DNA of 64,000 nt, taken from JADGNZ01 sp963715895 (lineage in GTDB: Bacteria > Acidobacteriota > Thermoanaerobaculia > Gp7-AA8). The notes below the pieces were generated by a model. That model did not search any database and was not told where the DNA came from. It saw only the letters and a list, made by a program, of their open reading frames with translations. Below are positions 33,435 through 41,213 of the stretch, piece by piece. The DNA is taken from positions 5,208,001 to 5,272,000 of the forward strand of contig OY970284.1 of assembly GCA_963715895.1 (NCBI GenBank). The letters run 5' to 3'. Positions within the stretch are counted from its first letter, which is position 1. Each line of letters begins with the position of its first letter. Position numbers and translations under genes: made by a program.

Positions 33435-33896
33435 CTAAAGCGGTTCAACGCCCCACTGCTTTCCCTTCCGAAGCTTGCGGTAGATGACCCACACGACCAC
33501 CCCCACCAGCGCGCCGGCCATATCGGGTACGAGGTCGCGGAGCCGGCAGTTGCCGATTCCCGTGATTCCCTCGGCGAGCTCCACATAGATGCCCATCGCC
33601 AGCACCGCGGCCGAGGCGATCAGCAGTTGCGATCGGAGGCGGTAGCGGCGGGTCTGGATGGCAGTGAGCACGAAAAAGACGGCGAAACGCCAGAGGTGAC
33701 CGTATTTGGTGAGGGCAAACAACGCCAGGTCCACACTGAATGCGCACTCGCATGGTTTCGGATGAAAGTGAAAGCCGGCGCGGGCCGGGAAGAATAGTAG
33801 GCCCAGAATGACGAACGTGACGTAGGCCCAGCGCGCGCCCAGAAAGGCGAGCACGCCGAGAGCCAGAAATACCGCGAACGTCAGATACAACAACAT
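33435..33896 (-). CDS. VanZ-like membrane protein
   Basis: This 153-residue protein has four hydrophobic segments and the VanZ-like C-terminal signature YVELAEGITGIGNCRLRDLV followed by PDMAGALVGVVVWVIYRKL. Family members are small membrane proteins; VanZ itself gives low-level teicoplanin resistance, but most homologues have no known role. Convergent with the DoxX-like gene. Confidence 0.7.
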   Translation of the reverse strand: MLLYLTFAVFLALGVLAFLGARWAYVTFVILGLLFFPARAGFHFHPKPCECAFSVDLALFALTKYGHLWRFAVFFVLTAIQTRRYRLRSQLLIASAAVLAMGIYVELAEGITGIGNCRLRDLVPDMAGALVGVVVWVIYRKLRKGKQWGVEPL

Positions 33897-33992
33897 GGTT
33901 TCACTCCGTGGCCGATGGATTCAATGCTTACTCCGTTGCATGAAGGTCTATCCGCGGATGAGTCGTCCCCTGACGATGCAGACATCCTCGGA

Positions 33993-34475
33993 TCAGCCTT
34001 TTCGCTTCCCCCGCCGTCCCAGCTCTTTCTTCCGCGTGCGATGGATGCGGCGGACTTTCTCCGCCACCGGGCTTTCCGGATCGGCGGCCTCGGGGGATTT
34101 CTTGAGGGCGTGGAAGCTGGCCACGGAGCGCCGGAAGCGTTCCGCATCCAGTCTCTCGGTGATCCGCCGCTCGAGCTCCTTCCGGTCGTCCACGTCCGCC
34201 ACCACTGCGCGGGTGATCATGTCCTTCTCGATCGACAGTTCCATCAGTCTGGCCAGCGCCTCCCTGGGGATTCGCGGGTCGAGGCCCTGGACCTTGCCGG
34301 CCCGCAGCCGTTCGATCTTTCGGCGCATACTCGCGTAGGTCTCCCAGGGCGGCAGATTGGGAACCATCACTCCCAGCGCCTCCACCTTCATCGCGTATTC
34401 CCCAGCACGTTTGAGAAACGACTCGAAATCTCTTGTCGCCTCGGCGTCGATGTGTTCGCGGTCTCTCGTTCTCAT
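33993..34475 (-). CDS. Hypothetical helical protein
   Basis: This 160-residue, highly charged, helical protein is not recognised. It has heptad-like stretches (RKELERRITERLDAERFRRS) and a very basic tail (RTRKKELGRRGKRKG) that could bind nucleic acid. The second ATG (34475) is preferred because GGAGA is only 2 bases from the first ATG (34481). The upstream 203-residue gene on the same strand ends 124 bp away, with a strong hairpin between. Confidence 0.55.
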   Translation of the reverse strand: MRTRDREHIDAEATRDFESFLKRAGEYAMKVEALGVMVPNLPPWETYASMRRKIERLRAGKVQGLDPRIPREALARLMELSIEKDMITRAVVADVDDRKELERRITERLDAERFRRSVASFHALKKSPEAADPESPVAEKVRRIHRTRKKELGRRGKRKG

Positions 34476-34558
34476 GTCCATTCTCCGATGACGTGCGCCT
34501 TCGGCGCGTTGTCGGTTGTCAGACCTAAGCGTTCTCCTTTGAAGGGCAGGGAGGAAAC

Positions 34559-34586
34559 GACCGGGCGCGCTTGCACGCGCCCGGTC
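34559..34586 (-). terminator. Hairpin downstream of the 203-residue gene
   Basis: An 11-bp perfect GC-rich stem (GACCGGGCGCG with CGCGCCCGGTC) and 6-base loop lies 14 bp past the stop at 34600. It lacks a T tract. Confidence 0.7.
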
Positions 34587-34599
34587 TCACTCCCTCACA

Positions 34600-35211
34600 T
34601 CACAGTTTACTGCTGAGCTTTGCAGGAGGTTCCGATACCTGCGGTTCCGGCGTCACGGGCGCCGGAGACTGCGGGGCTCCGGGTGCCGGAGACGCCGGCG
34701 ATCCGGGAGCCTGCGCCGCCTTCTTGCGGCGGTTGAAGCTCTTCAGTCGCTTGATCTCCTGCACGTGCGGCACGAGGACGGCGTTGGCCGGGTTGCGCGC
34801 CAACTGCGCACCGATGGTGAAGGCCTGCGCCGCCACCAGCGCGATGCGCTGCCGGCGAATGAGGTTCGCCCCGGCCACGCCGTTCAGCATGGCCTTGAGC
34901 TCATCCTCCACCGCAGTCCAGCGGTTGGCCTCGTCGTACATCTGGCGCACGTCGCCGGCCGGCTGACCGACGGCCTGCGCGACGTTGTCGAGGGCACCGA
35001 TGACGTTGATCGACGCCTGCAGAATCGGGTTGGTCGTACGCGTCTGGTTGCGCAGCGTTTTGCGCTGCTCCGGCGTCAGAGGCGACACTTCGCCGATCTG
35101 CCCTCGCATGACGCGCAACTGCTCGACCACCACCTCGGGTGACAATAAGGGCGCCGGCTCGGGGATGTCCGCGGCGGCCACCGCATTCGATGCTTTCTGA
35201 TTGGTACTCAT
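34600..35211 (-). CDS. Hypothetical protein with Pro-rich tail
   Basis: This 203-residue protein starts at the ATG at 35211 after AAGGAGAATGAA. The N-terminal 150 residues are helical (VVEQLRVMRGQIGEVSPLTPEQRKTLRNQTR and ILQASINVIGALDNVAQAVG). The C-terminal 45 are a Pro/Ala-rich low-complexity tail (PGSPASPAPGAPQSPAPVTP). It has no signal peptide, membrane segment or recognised family. The clear ribosome binding site and downstream hairpin support a real gene. Confidence 0.65.
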   Translation of the reverse strand: MSTNQKASNAVAAADIPEPAPLLSPEVVVEQLRVMRGQIGEVSPLTPEQRKTLRNQTRTTNPILQASINVIGALDNVAQAVGQPAGDVRQMYDEANRWTAVEDELKAMLNGVAGANLIRRQRIALVAAQAFTIGAQLARNPANAVLVPHVQEIKRLKSFNRRKKAAQAPGSPASPAPGAPQSPAPVTPEPQVSEPPAKLSSKL

Positions 35212-35345
35212 TTCATTCTCCTTAAGCCATTCCTTAGACAGGGGGCTGTAAGGCCGGCGGGAACGACGAGCACTTGTGCACGAGTGCAGGCGGCCACCGG
35301 CTGGAATAGCGGCGATACGCACCGTTTCTTCCCGTTGATGTTCCC

Positions 35346-35365
35346 CGAAGTGTGCGCACACTTCG
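35346..35365. promoter_or_regulatory. Perfect 20-bp palindrome upstream of a hypothetical gene
   Basis: CGAAGTGTGC followed by GCACACTTCG is an exact dyad, 135 bp upstream of the 203-residue gene. Palindromes of this type are common dimeric repressor sites; no regulator is identified. Confidence 0.4.
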
Positions 35366-35585
35366 AGAGCCAGCGGCAGGAGGAGCACCACTCAACTCCC
35401 GCAGGGACGGAGACGTGCACATTTTCCAGCGCAATCGTCCCATCCGTTGGCCGCCAGGAGCGTGGGGCTCTCACGAGCGCCGGCTCCCAGTCTCGACGAG
35501 CTGGCGAACCAGCCTGACGAGGTTTGGAACTAAATCATAGTTCGCGACAGATGTCAAGTGTTTTTTTGAATGTCCTTCGAATAGG

Positions 35586-35655
35586 TGCTCTGGCGTCTCG
35601 CTGGCTGGCTCGGCAGTAGCCTGCCCTGAACGAAGCCGAAGGGTCTCGCCGGAGG
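35586..35655. repeat. Decayed REP-like repeat
   Basis: This stretch has GCTCTGGCGTCTCGCTGGC, related to the arms of the 5242-5371 element, followed by GCCCTGAACGAAGCCGAAGG and GTCTCGCCGG. It looks like a degenerate member of the same dispersed palindromic family. Confidence 0.5.
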
Positions 35656-35840
35656 GGATTGCAAGCAACTGTATGGAATCTTGCAAGACCGGGTCAGCGC
35701 TCCGGCGCAATCCGGTGGATTCGCAGTGCGATCGTCCAGCTCGAGCGGAAATCCGCAAGCGTGCACCTGCGACCGCCTCAACTCAGCAAGCACGCTGCCC
35801 GGCTCGTCGCGAGGACTTTTCTGACTCCGCACGTACGCTG

Positions 35841-36303
35841 GATGAGGCAGCGGGTACGGACAATGACGCAGCACGTACGCCCGATGACTCAGCGCTTACA
35901 CCCGATGACTCAGTGGCTACGCCCGATGACTTAGCGCGTACACCCGATGACCCAGCGGGTACACCCAATGACTCAACGCGTACGCCCGATGACTCAGCGC
36001 TTACACCCGATGACTCAGCGAGTGCGCCCGATGATTCAGCGCTTACACCCGATGACTCAGCGAGTGCGCCCGATGATTCAGCGGGTACGCCGAATGACTC
36101 GCCGCCTAAGCAGTACGACGCAGCGCCCGAGCTGGACGACGCACTGCCTGAGCCGGATGACGTACCGCCCGAGCCGGATGACGTACCCGCCCAAGCCTGA
36201 TGACGCGCCGCCCGAGCCGGATGACGCACCGCCCCAGCCGGATGACGTCCCCCCCAAGCCTGATGACGCGCCGCCCGAGCCGGACGACGCACCGCCCGAG
36301 CCA
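35841..36303. repeat. 21-bp tandem repeat array (about 22 units)
   Basis: Twenty-two head-to-tail units begin GATGAC at 35841, 35862, 35883 and every 21 bp to 36283. The first half has units GATGACTCAGCG plus NNTACRCCC; the second half has GATGACGYRCCG plus CCCGAGCCG. One unit (36177-36198) is 22 bp, which shifts any reading frame. Several frames are open on both strands, giving TPDDSA or PEPDDVP repeats forward and AESSGV repeats in reverse, so coding is not decided. There are no unique spacers, so it is not a CRISPR array. Surroundings from 35212 to 36442 hold no other convincing gene. Confidence 0.92.
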
Positions 36304-36442
36304 CATGAATCACGGCGTGAGCGTCTCTCGGCAAAACGAAGTAGGGAGAGGCTCAAGCACGACTGTAAGAATCCTTCAACCGATCGTTTCCGCGTCGTTG
36401 ACAGCTTACCCGCGCATCGCGCCGTAGACTCGATCAAACGAC

Positions 36443-37213
36443 ATGCCCAAGGCACCCGACCAATTTGCACATCTCCGTATCGCCGTGCCGTGCCAGGCCG
36501 ATTGGGAGGGAATGGACGGCGATGAGCGGGTGCGGCACTGCACGCTCTGCAGCCTCAATGTCTACAACTTCGCGGAGATGACGGGCGATGAAGTGCGCGC
36601 GCTTCTCCTGCGGACGGAAGGACGCGTCTGCGCCCGTCTCCATCGGCGCGCCGACGGGACGGTGATCACCCGCGACTGTCCGACGGGGATTCGCGTGATG
36701 CGCCTGCGGGCGTCGCGCGTCGCGGCGGCGTTGATCGCGGCACTCTGCAGTCTCCCCGCCTTTGCATTCGGTGCCCGGGCCTGTGAGAAGCCGCGGCTCA
36801 AGACGAATCGATCGAAGGTCAAGCTCGAGATCGAACGGGTGGCCGCTTCCCAGCCGGCGGCGTTCACCGGCATCGTTCGTGAGGCGGGTAGCCCGCTGCC
36901 CGGGGTCACCGTCACGGTCCTAGGCGAGAACGCAACGCGCGTCTTCACCGCGGTCACCGACAACCATGGTGCCTTCATCATCACTCCCCTGGACGACGGG
37001 CTTTATCGCGTCGAGGTGACGCTCACTGGTTTCCGACAGGCGAAGATGGAGCACCTGCAACTGAAGGCAGGCGAAGTGACGCACGCCAGCGTCGCCCTGA
37101 CGGCGGACGTTACGGAGACGATCACGGTTGGAGGCCTCGCCGATCCGCTGATGATGATCGATGGCACAGGAGTGAGGGTTTCTCAGGACTTCATCAACAA
37201 ACTGCCATTCTGA
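36443..37213 (+). CDS. Cys-rich domain fused to carboxypeptidase-regulatory-like domain, membrane protein
   Basis: The 256-residue protein has three parts. Residues 1-85 are a Cys-rich domain (C17, C33, C36, C63, C79 in VPCQADWEGM, RHCTLCSLNVYNFAEMT, GRVCARLH and TRDCPTG) that may bind a metal. A transmembrane helix follows at about 91-110. Then comes a carboxypeptidase-regulatory-like beta sandwich (FTGIVREAGSPLPGVTVTVLG ... HGAFIITPLDDGLYRVEVTLTGF). The end (DPLMMIDGTGVRVSQDFINKLPF) resembles the start of a TonB-dependent receptor plug, but the protein stops there. I recall this N-terminal domain as common in Acidobacteriota; function unknown. Confidence 0.75.
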   Translation: MPKAPDQFAHLRIAVPCQADWEGMDGDERVRHCTLCSLNVYNFAEMTGDEVRALLLRTEGRVCARLHRRADGTVITRDCPTGIRVMRLRASRVAAALIAALCSLPAFAFGARACEKPRLKTNRSKVKLEIERVAASQPAAFTGIVREAGSPLPGVTVTVLGENATRVFTAVTDNHGAFIITPLDDGLYRVEVTLTGFRQAKMEHLQLKAGEVTHASVALTADVTETITVGGLADPLMMIDGTGVRVSQDFINKLPF

Positions 37214-37242
37214 GGCGCGGGTACATCCCCGCCCGACCTGGC

Positions 37243-38286
37243 TCACTGCCCACCGCGGCTGCGGGCCACGATCAGCTCGTGCCAGTCGAAGAACGGCAGC
37301 GCTCTGTCCGTGGCGGCGACTTCGCGCCACACGTCGCGGCATAGGGAGCGGAAGGAGAGGTAACGAGTCTGTTCGTAGTCGGGCCAGGCGTCGGCCAGAC
37401 GTAGCTGACGGAGGTTGCAGACGGCCAGGGCGTGCGACATGCCGTAGGAGAGGGGGACGACGGAGCCATCGTCTTCCACGACCAGCACTCCCATGAGGTC
37501 CGAGGCCATGCTGCTGGCCGGGTTCTGATCGCCGGCATAGACGAGCTCCGGGCGCTGCAGGAGAAGGTCGCGGTCGAAGACGTCGAACTGCACGGTGAGC
37601 CCGGGGTGTTCGGCTTCGATGGCGGCGATGATGAGCCAGGCCCGCGCCAATACCTCATCGTCGGGTGCGTCGCCGGCCATCCCGTCCGCGGCTCGGCCGG
37701 TGCGCTCCAGCGGATGAACATGCAGGAGAGCCGCGCCATGCTCGACGGCGAAGTCGCCCAGCCAGGCCAGATGCTCCCAGGTCCGGCGCGAGAGGGAGTG
37801 GATGATCCCGAAGCGCATTCCCGCGCCGGCCGCGGCCTTGATTCCGTCCTCCGTCTGCTCGAACGCGCGCGCCGAGGCCCGGACTTGATTGTGGATCTCG
37901 GGCGGACCGTCGACGCTGATGGCCAGCACGTCGACAAGGTCGCGCAAACGGCGCGTGCGGACGTCATCCAGGAGCGTGCCGTTGGTCGTGACCAGAGTGC
38001 GCAGACCGAGCGACCGGGCATGCTCGAGCAGCGGAACGAGACCGCGGTAGGCCAACGGCTCGCCGCCGGAGACGGCCACCGACTCGTAGCCCAACGCCGC
38101 GGCATCCGTGAGCGCGTCGCGCAGGAGGGAGAGATCGAGCGCGCCGCGCTGCTCCGGACCCGACGACGAGTAGCAGTGTGTGCACCGGAGGTTGCACGCC
38201 AGCGTCGGATGGACCTGCAGAATGCGCTGGCCGAGGCCCACCGGCGGCGCGAACGCCGCCGGCTGTTGCTGGGTCTGTGGAGTCAT
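37243..38286 (-). CDS. Radical SAM protein
   Basis: This 347-residue enzyme has the canonical CxxxCxxC cluster motif at C31/C35/C38 (CNLRCTHCY), the GGEPL motif of the radical SAM barrel, and later VDVLAISVDGPPEIHNQVR. The C-terminal part resembles a SPASM/twitch region (VVEDDGSVVPLSYGM, VCNLRQLRLADAW) but keeps few cysteines, so an auxiliary cluster is doubtful. It overlaps the stop of the 107-residue gene by 4 bp, so the two are coupled. A peptide-modifying or similar role is possible; the substrate is unknown. Confidence 0.88.
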   Translation of the reverse strand: MTPQTQQQPAAFAPPVGLGQRILQVHPTLACNLRCTHCYSSSGPEQRGALDLSLLRDALTDAAALGYESVAVSGGEPLAYRGLVPLLEHARSLGLRTLVTTNGTLLDDVRTRRLRDLVDVLAISVDGPPEIHNQVRASARAFEQTEDGIKAAAGAGMRFGIIHSLSRRTWEHLAWLGDFAVEHGAALLHVHPLERTGRAADGMAGDAPDDEVLARAWLIIAAIEAEHPGLTVQFDVFDRDLLLQRPELVYAGDQNPASSMASDLMGVLVVEDDGSVVPLSYGMSHALAVCNLRQLRLADAWPDYEQTRYLSFRSLCRDVWREVAATDRALPFFDWHELIVARSRGGQ

Positions 38287-38606
38287 CGCTGAACGGAGAG
38301 CTCGAACTGAGCCTCGAACAAGTGCGGCACCGGGATACCCTTGGTCAGGATATTCACTCCGCGAATGTCGGGCCTCTGCAGGAACGGCAGCAGCGATGCC
38401 AGCTGATTGGGCGCCACGTGGACCTCGATGGTCACGGTGTCCACCGCCGGCGGAACGCCGATCGGAAAGCCGCGCACGGGCTTCAACCCTTTGGCCGACA
38501 GCTCCCTCACGAAATCGATGGCGCTCGACAGCGCTTCCTTCGGGACCCCGCCCGCCCTCAGTGCATCGGTCATTGCCTTGTCCACACCCGACTGCTTGGT
38601 TGCCAT
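38283..38606 (-). CDS. Small protein coupled to radical SAM gene
   Basis: This 107-residue soluble protein starts at the ATG at 38606 after AAGGAGTTCCC. It has a helical N-half (VDKAMTDALRAGGVPKEALS, AIDFVRELSAKGLKP) and a strand-rich C-half (VDTVTIEVHVAPNQLASLLPF, GVNILTKGIPVPHLFEAQFE). I do not recognise the family. Overlap with the radical SAM start makes it the likely partner or substrate of that enzyme. It has no Cys, so cysteine-linked crosslinks can be excluded. Confidence 0.65.
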   Translation of the reverse strand: MATKQSGVDKAMTDALRAGGVPKEALSSAIDFVRELSAKGLKPVRGFPIGVPPAVDTVTIEVHVAPNQLASLLPFLQRPDIRGVNILTKGIPVPHLFEAQFELSVQR

Positions 38607-38756
38607 GGGAACTCCTTCCTTTCCGCGCGGAGTCATTCCGCGGCGGTCGGGAAGTAGTGCAGCGAGGCAGTGAAACGTTACACGGTGCCGCACACGTCAG
38701 GTCTCCACAGGGGCAGAAGCGATCAACCGCTCGAAAAGGCTCGACGCTTTCGGCGG

Positions 38757-38847
38757 GTTAGCCTGCATTTCTCACAGCATTGCTTCGTTTCTTGCCACGC
38801 CCTTTCGCCGAGGATTACGTGTGAAAGTGTGAGAAATGCGGGCTAAC
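38757..38847. repeat. MITE-like inverted repeat
   Basis: Twenty-base arms 38757-38776 and 38828-38847 are complementary with one mismatch and share GTTAGCCYGCATTTCTCACA. They enclose 51 bp. The right arm contains the amidohydrolase stop codon. A related sequence (GTAGCCCGCATTTCTC) occurs at 42592-42607, so the element is dispersed. Confidence 0.75.
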
Positions 38848-40186
38848 GACTCCCCAGGTCGTTTCGGATCACCTGACCGTCCTTCATGACGAAGCGAACG
38901 CGCTCGAGCTCGGAGAGATCGGCGAGGGGGTCTCCGGCGACGGCGACGAGATCGGCGAACTTGCCCGGCTCGATCGCTCCGATGCGGTCCTGCCATCCCA
39001 GCATTTCCGCGGCGTTCGTGGTGATGGCGCGAATGACGTCGAGAGGCGGGAGTCCGGCGTCATGCAGCGGCGGAAAGACGGCCGCGGTGGCCTCGCCGCG
39101 CGTTTTCCCGGGATAGAGCCAGCACATGTCGGAGCCGGCGGCGAACTTCACGCCTGACTTCAGAACCCGCTGCACCAGGCTGTCGTAGCGCTGGCGGGCA
39201 CGGTCGTCGGAGGCGGCGCGCGGAGAGCGGAAGGCCGGCGTCATCACGATGCTGGCGTCGAAGAGCTTGGTGAGACGGCCATTGTAAAAAGTCGGTGTGA
39301 GGTCGAGAAAGATGCCTTTGTCGCGCATCTGTTTCAGTTGCTCGTCGGTGACGTCGTTGCCGTGCTCGATGCTGTCCACTCCCGCATCGATCGCTGTCTG
39401 GATGCTCCCGGTACTGGTGGCGTGAGCGGCCACTCGCAGATGCTGCATATGCGCCGTTTCGACGATCGCGGTCATTTCCGGCACGGTGATGTCGTCGTCG
39501 ATGGCCACCTTGATGACGTCGACAGCGTAGAAGAGATCGTCGAGCACGGCGTGCCGGGCCTGATCGACACTCGTCACCTGCAGGAATTCCTGCCGCACGA
39601 TGGCCTCGGCAAGAGCGGGATTGAGACTCTGGACGTATCCCTGGGCGATGAGCTTGCGGCCGGACGCCAGAATCCGCGGTCCGGCGATGCGGCCGGCATT
39701 GATGGCGTCCCGCAGCGTGGTGTCGCCGTCGATCCCCGAGTGCCCGAGATTGCGCACGGTGGTGAAGCCACTCTCGAGGTCTTCGCGCGCCAACTGCGCG
39801 CCGATCAGCACCCGTTTGGAGGGCGACTCGACGATGGCCAGCAACATCCCCGGCGCAAACAGTCCGTTGTACCGGTTCTTGATTTCCGCCTCGGTCGGAA
39901 CGGCGACGTTGAGAAGCAGATGCGTGTGACTGTCGATCAACCCGGGGAGCAGCGTGGCGCCGCCGAGGTCGATGATTCTGGCGTCGGCGGGAGCGTCGAG
40001 GCGCGCGCCGACCTTCGTGATTCTGTTCTTCTCGATCAGAACGGCGGCGGGAGAGAGCACGCTGCCGGTTCGCGGATCGAGCAGGTGGGCCGCTCGTACC
40101 AGCGTCACCTGAGCGGGTGACCGCGCGGCGATGAATAGCGCCGCGAAAAGCGTGAGCATTGTGCGCATGAGCGCTCTAGTGACCAT
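38843..40186 (-). CDS. Secreted amidohydrolase (imidazolonepropionase-like)
   Basis: This 447-residue metal-dependent hydrolase has a signal peptide (LTLFAALFIAARSPAQ) and the amidohydrolase signatures: GLIDSHTHLLLN, IKVAIDDD (candidate bridging lysine), AAHATS, DSIEHG and AAGSDM, then the small beta-domain ending IEPGKFADLVAVAGDPL. The family cleaves cyclic amides, peptides or lactams. I chose the ATG at 40186, overlapping the upstream hydrolase stop by 11 bp; 40168 is an alternative. It is the last gene of the BlaI-M56-hydrolase operon, which suggests a link to cell-wall or beta-lactam stress. Confidence 0.87.
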   Translation of the reverse strand: MVTRALMRTMLTLFAALFIAARSPAQVTLVRAAHLLDPRTGSVLSPAAVLIEKNRITKVGARLDAPADARIIDLGGATLLPGLIDSHTHLLLNVAVPTEAEIKNRYNGLFAPGMLLAIVESPSKRVLIGAQLAREDLESGFTTVRNLGHSGIDGDTTLRDAINAGRIAGPRILASGRKLIAQGYVQSLNPALAEAIVRQEFLQVTSVDQARHAVLDDLFYAVDVIKVAIDDDITVPEMTAIVETAHMQHLRVAAHATSTGSIQTAIDAGVDSIEHGNDVTDEQLKQMRDKGIFLDLTPTFYNGRLTKLFDASIVMTPAFRSPRAASDDRARQRYDSLVQRVLKSGVKFAAGSDMCWLYPGKTRGEATAAVFPPLHDAGLPPLDVIRAITTNAAEMLGWQDRIGAIEPGKFADLVAVAGDPLADLSELERVRFVMKDGQVIRNDLGSR

Positions 40187-41213
40187 TGGGCTTTCGTGCC
40201 TCGTCATACACGTCGCGAATCGCGTTGATCACCGTCTCCGGCTCGTCAAATTGGATGTATTCCGAGCTGTGGCGGGCGAATATCTGTTTGGCGTTCGACG
40301 AGAGTCCGAGCCACCGCGCTTGCGCCAACGTAGCCTCCCGCTCGTATTTCAGGTGCTCCGGGGTGTCGGCAGGCTTCGTTTCCAGATGGCCGACACCGTG
40401 GTTGCCGGAGGTGAGCACGCGAATGGGGCGGGCACCGTAGGAGCGGCGGTGCTGCTGCAGGTATGCCTCATCCCATGGCGTCTGCTCCATTTCGGATATG
40501 TACGCGTCATACATGGCCACCTTCGTCTGCGCGATCTCCAGGAGCTTTGCATTCAATTCGGGGGACCATTCCGCCTCCGGCAGACCGCGAAAGAACTGTT
40601 GCGCGCAGGTGCGTTGCGGCCGGCCGGGACGCGGCGGCAACATCGGCAGGGGCTTGTGTTCCGCGACCGCGTTACGGCAGTCGCGCAACCGGGAGATGAT
40701 GCCGGCCTCGCCGCGATGTTCCTCTTCCAGAATCTCCCTCGGTTCGAATTCGTCCGGATCGCCATCGACCATCACCAGTCCCGCAACTTCGGGCATATAC
40801 CGGTCGGCAAAGACGCGCACATTGTCCGCGCCGAAGGCAGACCCTGCCAGAATGTAGGGGCCGCCGATACCGGCGTTGTGCAGCGCCGTATGCAACTCAT
40901 CGGCGGCACGCACGCTGGTGCGCGGCATGGGGCCGGGCTCGCTGAATCCAGCGCCTGCGCGATCGTAGGCGCAGACGCGCGTCCATTGGGCGATGCGAGG
41001 CTGCACCTTGGCCCAGGCAGGCGCCCAGTCTTCCCAGCCGGAATCGAAAACGACCGTGGGCGAGCCGCTCCCCATGCAGTAGAGATTCAGCCGGAATCCC
41101 CCCGCGTCGACGAGCTGGCCAGGCCGCGCGTAAACGATGTCGGCGGGGACATGCTGGGCCACGGCAAACCCGGGCACTGCCGTCACGATGAGGAAGGCCA
41201 GCCAGCGTTTCAT
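40176..41213 (-). CDS. Alpha/beta hydrolase fold protein lacking catalytic Ser and His
   Basis: This 345-residue protein has a signal peptide ending FAVAQ and an alpha/beta hydrolase core: VVFDSGWEDW, VCAYDRAGAGFS, PYILAGSAFGADNVRVFADR, EVAGLVMVDGDP. The nucleophile elbow, normally GHSxGG, reads GSAFGA (124-129), so the Ser is Ala126. Near the C-terminus, where relatives have SGHYIQ, the sequence is SSEYIQFDEP, so the catalytic His is Glu. It therefore looks catalytically dead and may be a ligand-binding pseudoenzyme. It starts within the M56 peptidase stop (4-bp overlap). Confidence 0.83.
   Translation of the reverse strand: MKRWLAFLIVTAVPGFAVAQHVPADIVYARPGQLVDAGGFRLNLYCMGSGSPTVVFDSGWEDWAPAWAKVQPRIAQWTRVCAYDRAGAGFSEPGPMPRTSVRAADELHTALHNAGIGGPYILAGSAFGADNVRVFADRYMPEVAGLVMVDGDPDEFEPREILEEEHRGEAGIISRLRDCRNAVAEHKPLPMLPPRPGRPQRTCAQQFFRGLPEAEWSPELNAKLLEIAQTKVAMYDAYISEMEQTPWDEAYLQQHRRSYGARPIRVLTSGNHGVGHLETKPADTPEHLKYEREATLAQARWLGLSSNAKQIFARHSSEYIQFDEPETVINAIRDVYDEARKPNGH

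Noticed and set aside
35841..36303. Array as a CRISPR locus
   Set aside because: Units are directly adjacent with no unique spacers, and no cas genes are in the window.
35673..36525. Forward open frames through the 21-bp array as protein-coding genes
   Set aside because: They lack ribosome binding sites and credible N-termini, and openness in several frames follows from the 21-bp period. Kept as a repeat; coding remains an open question.
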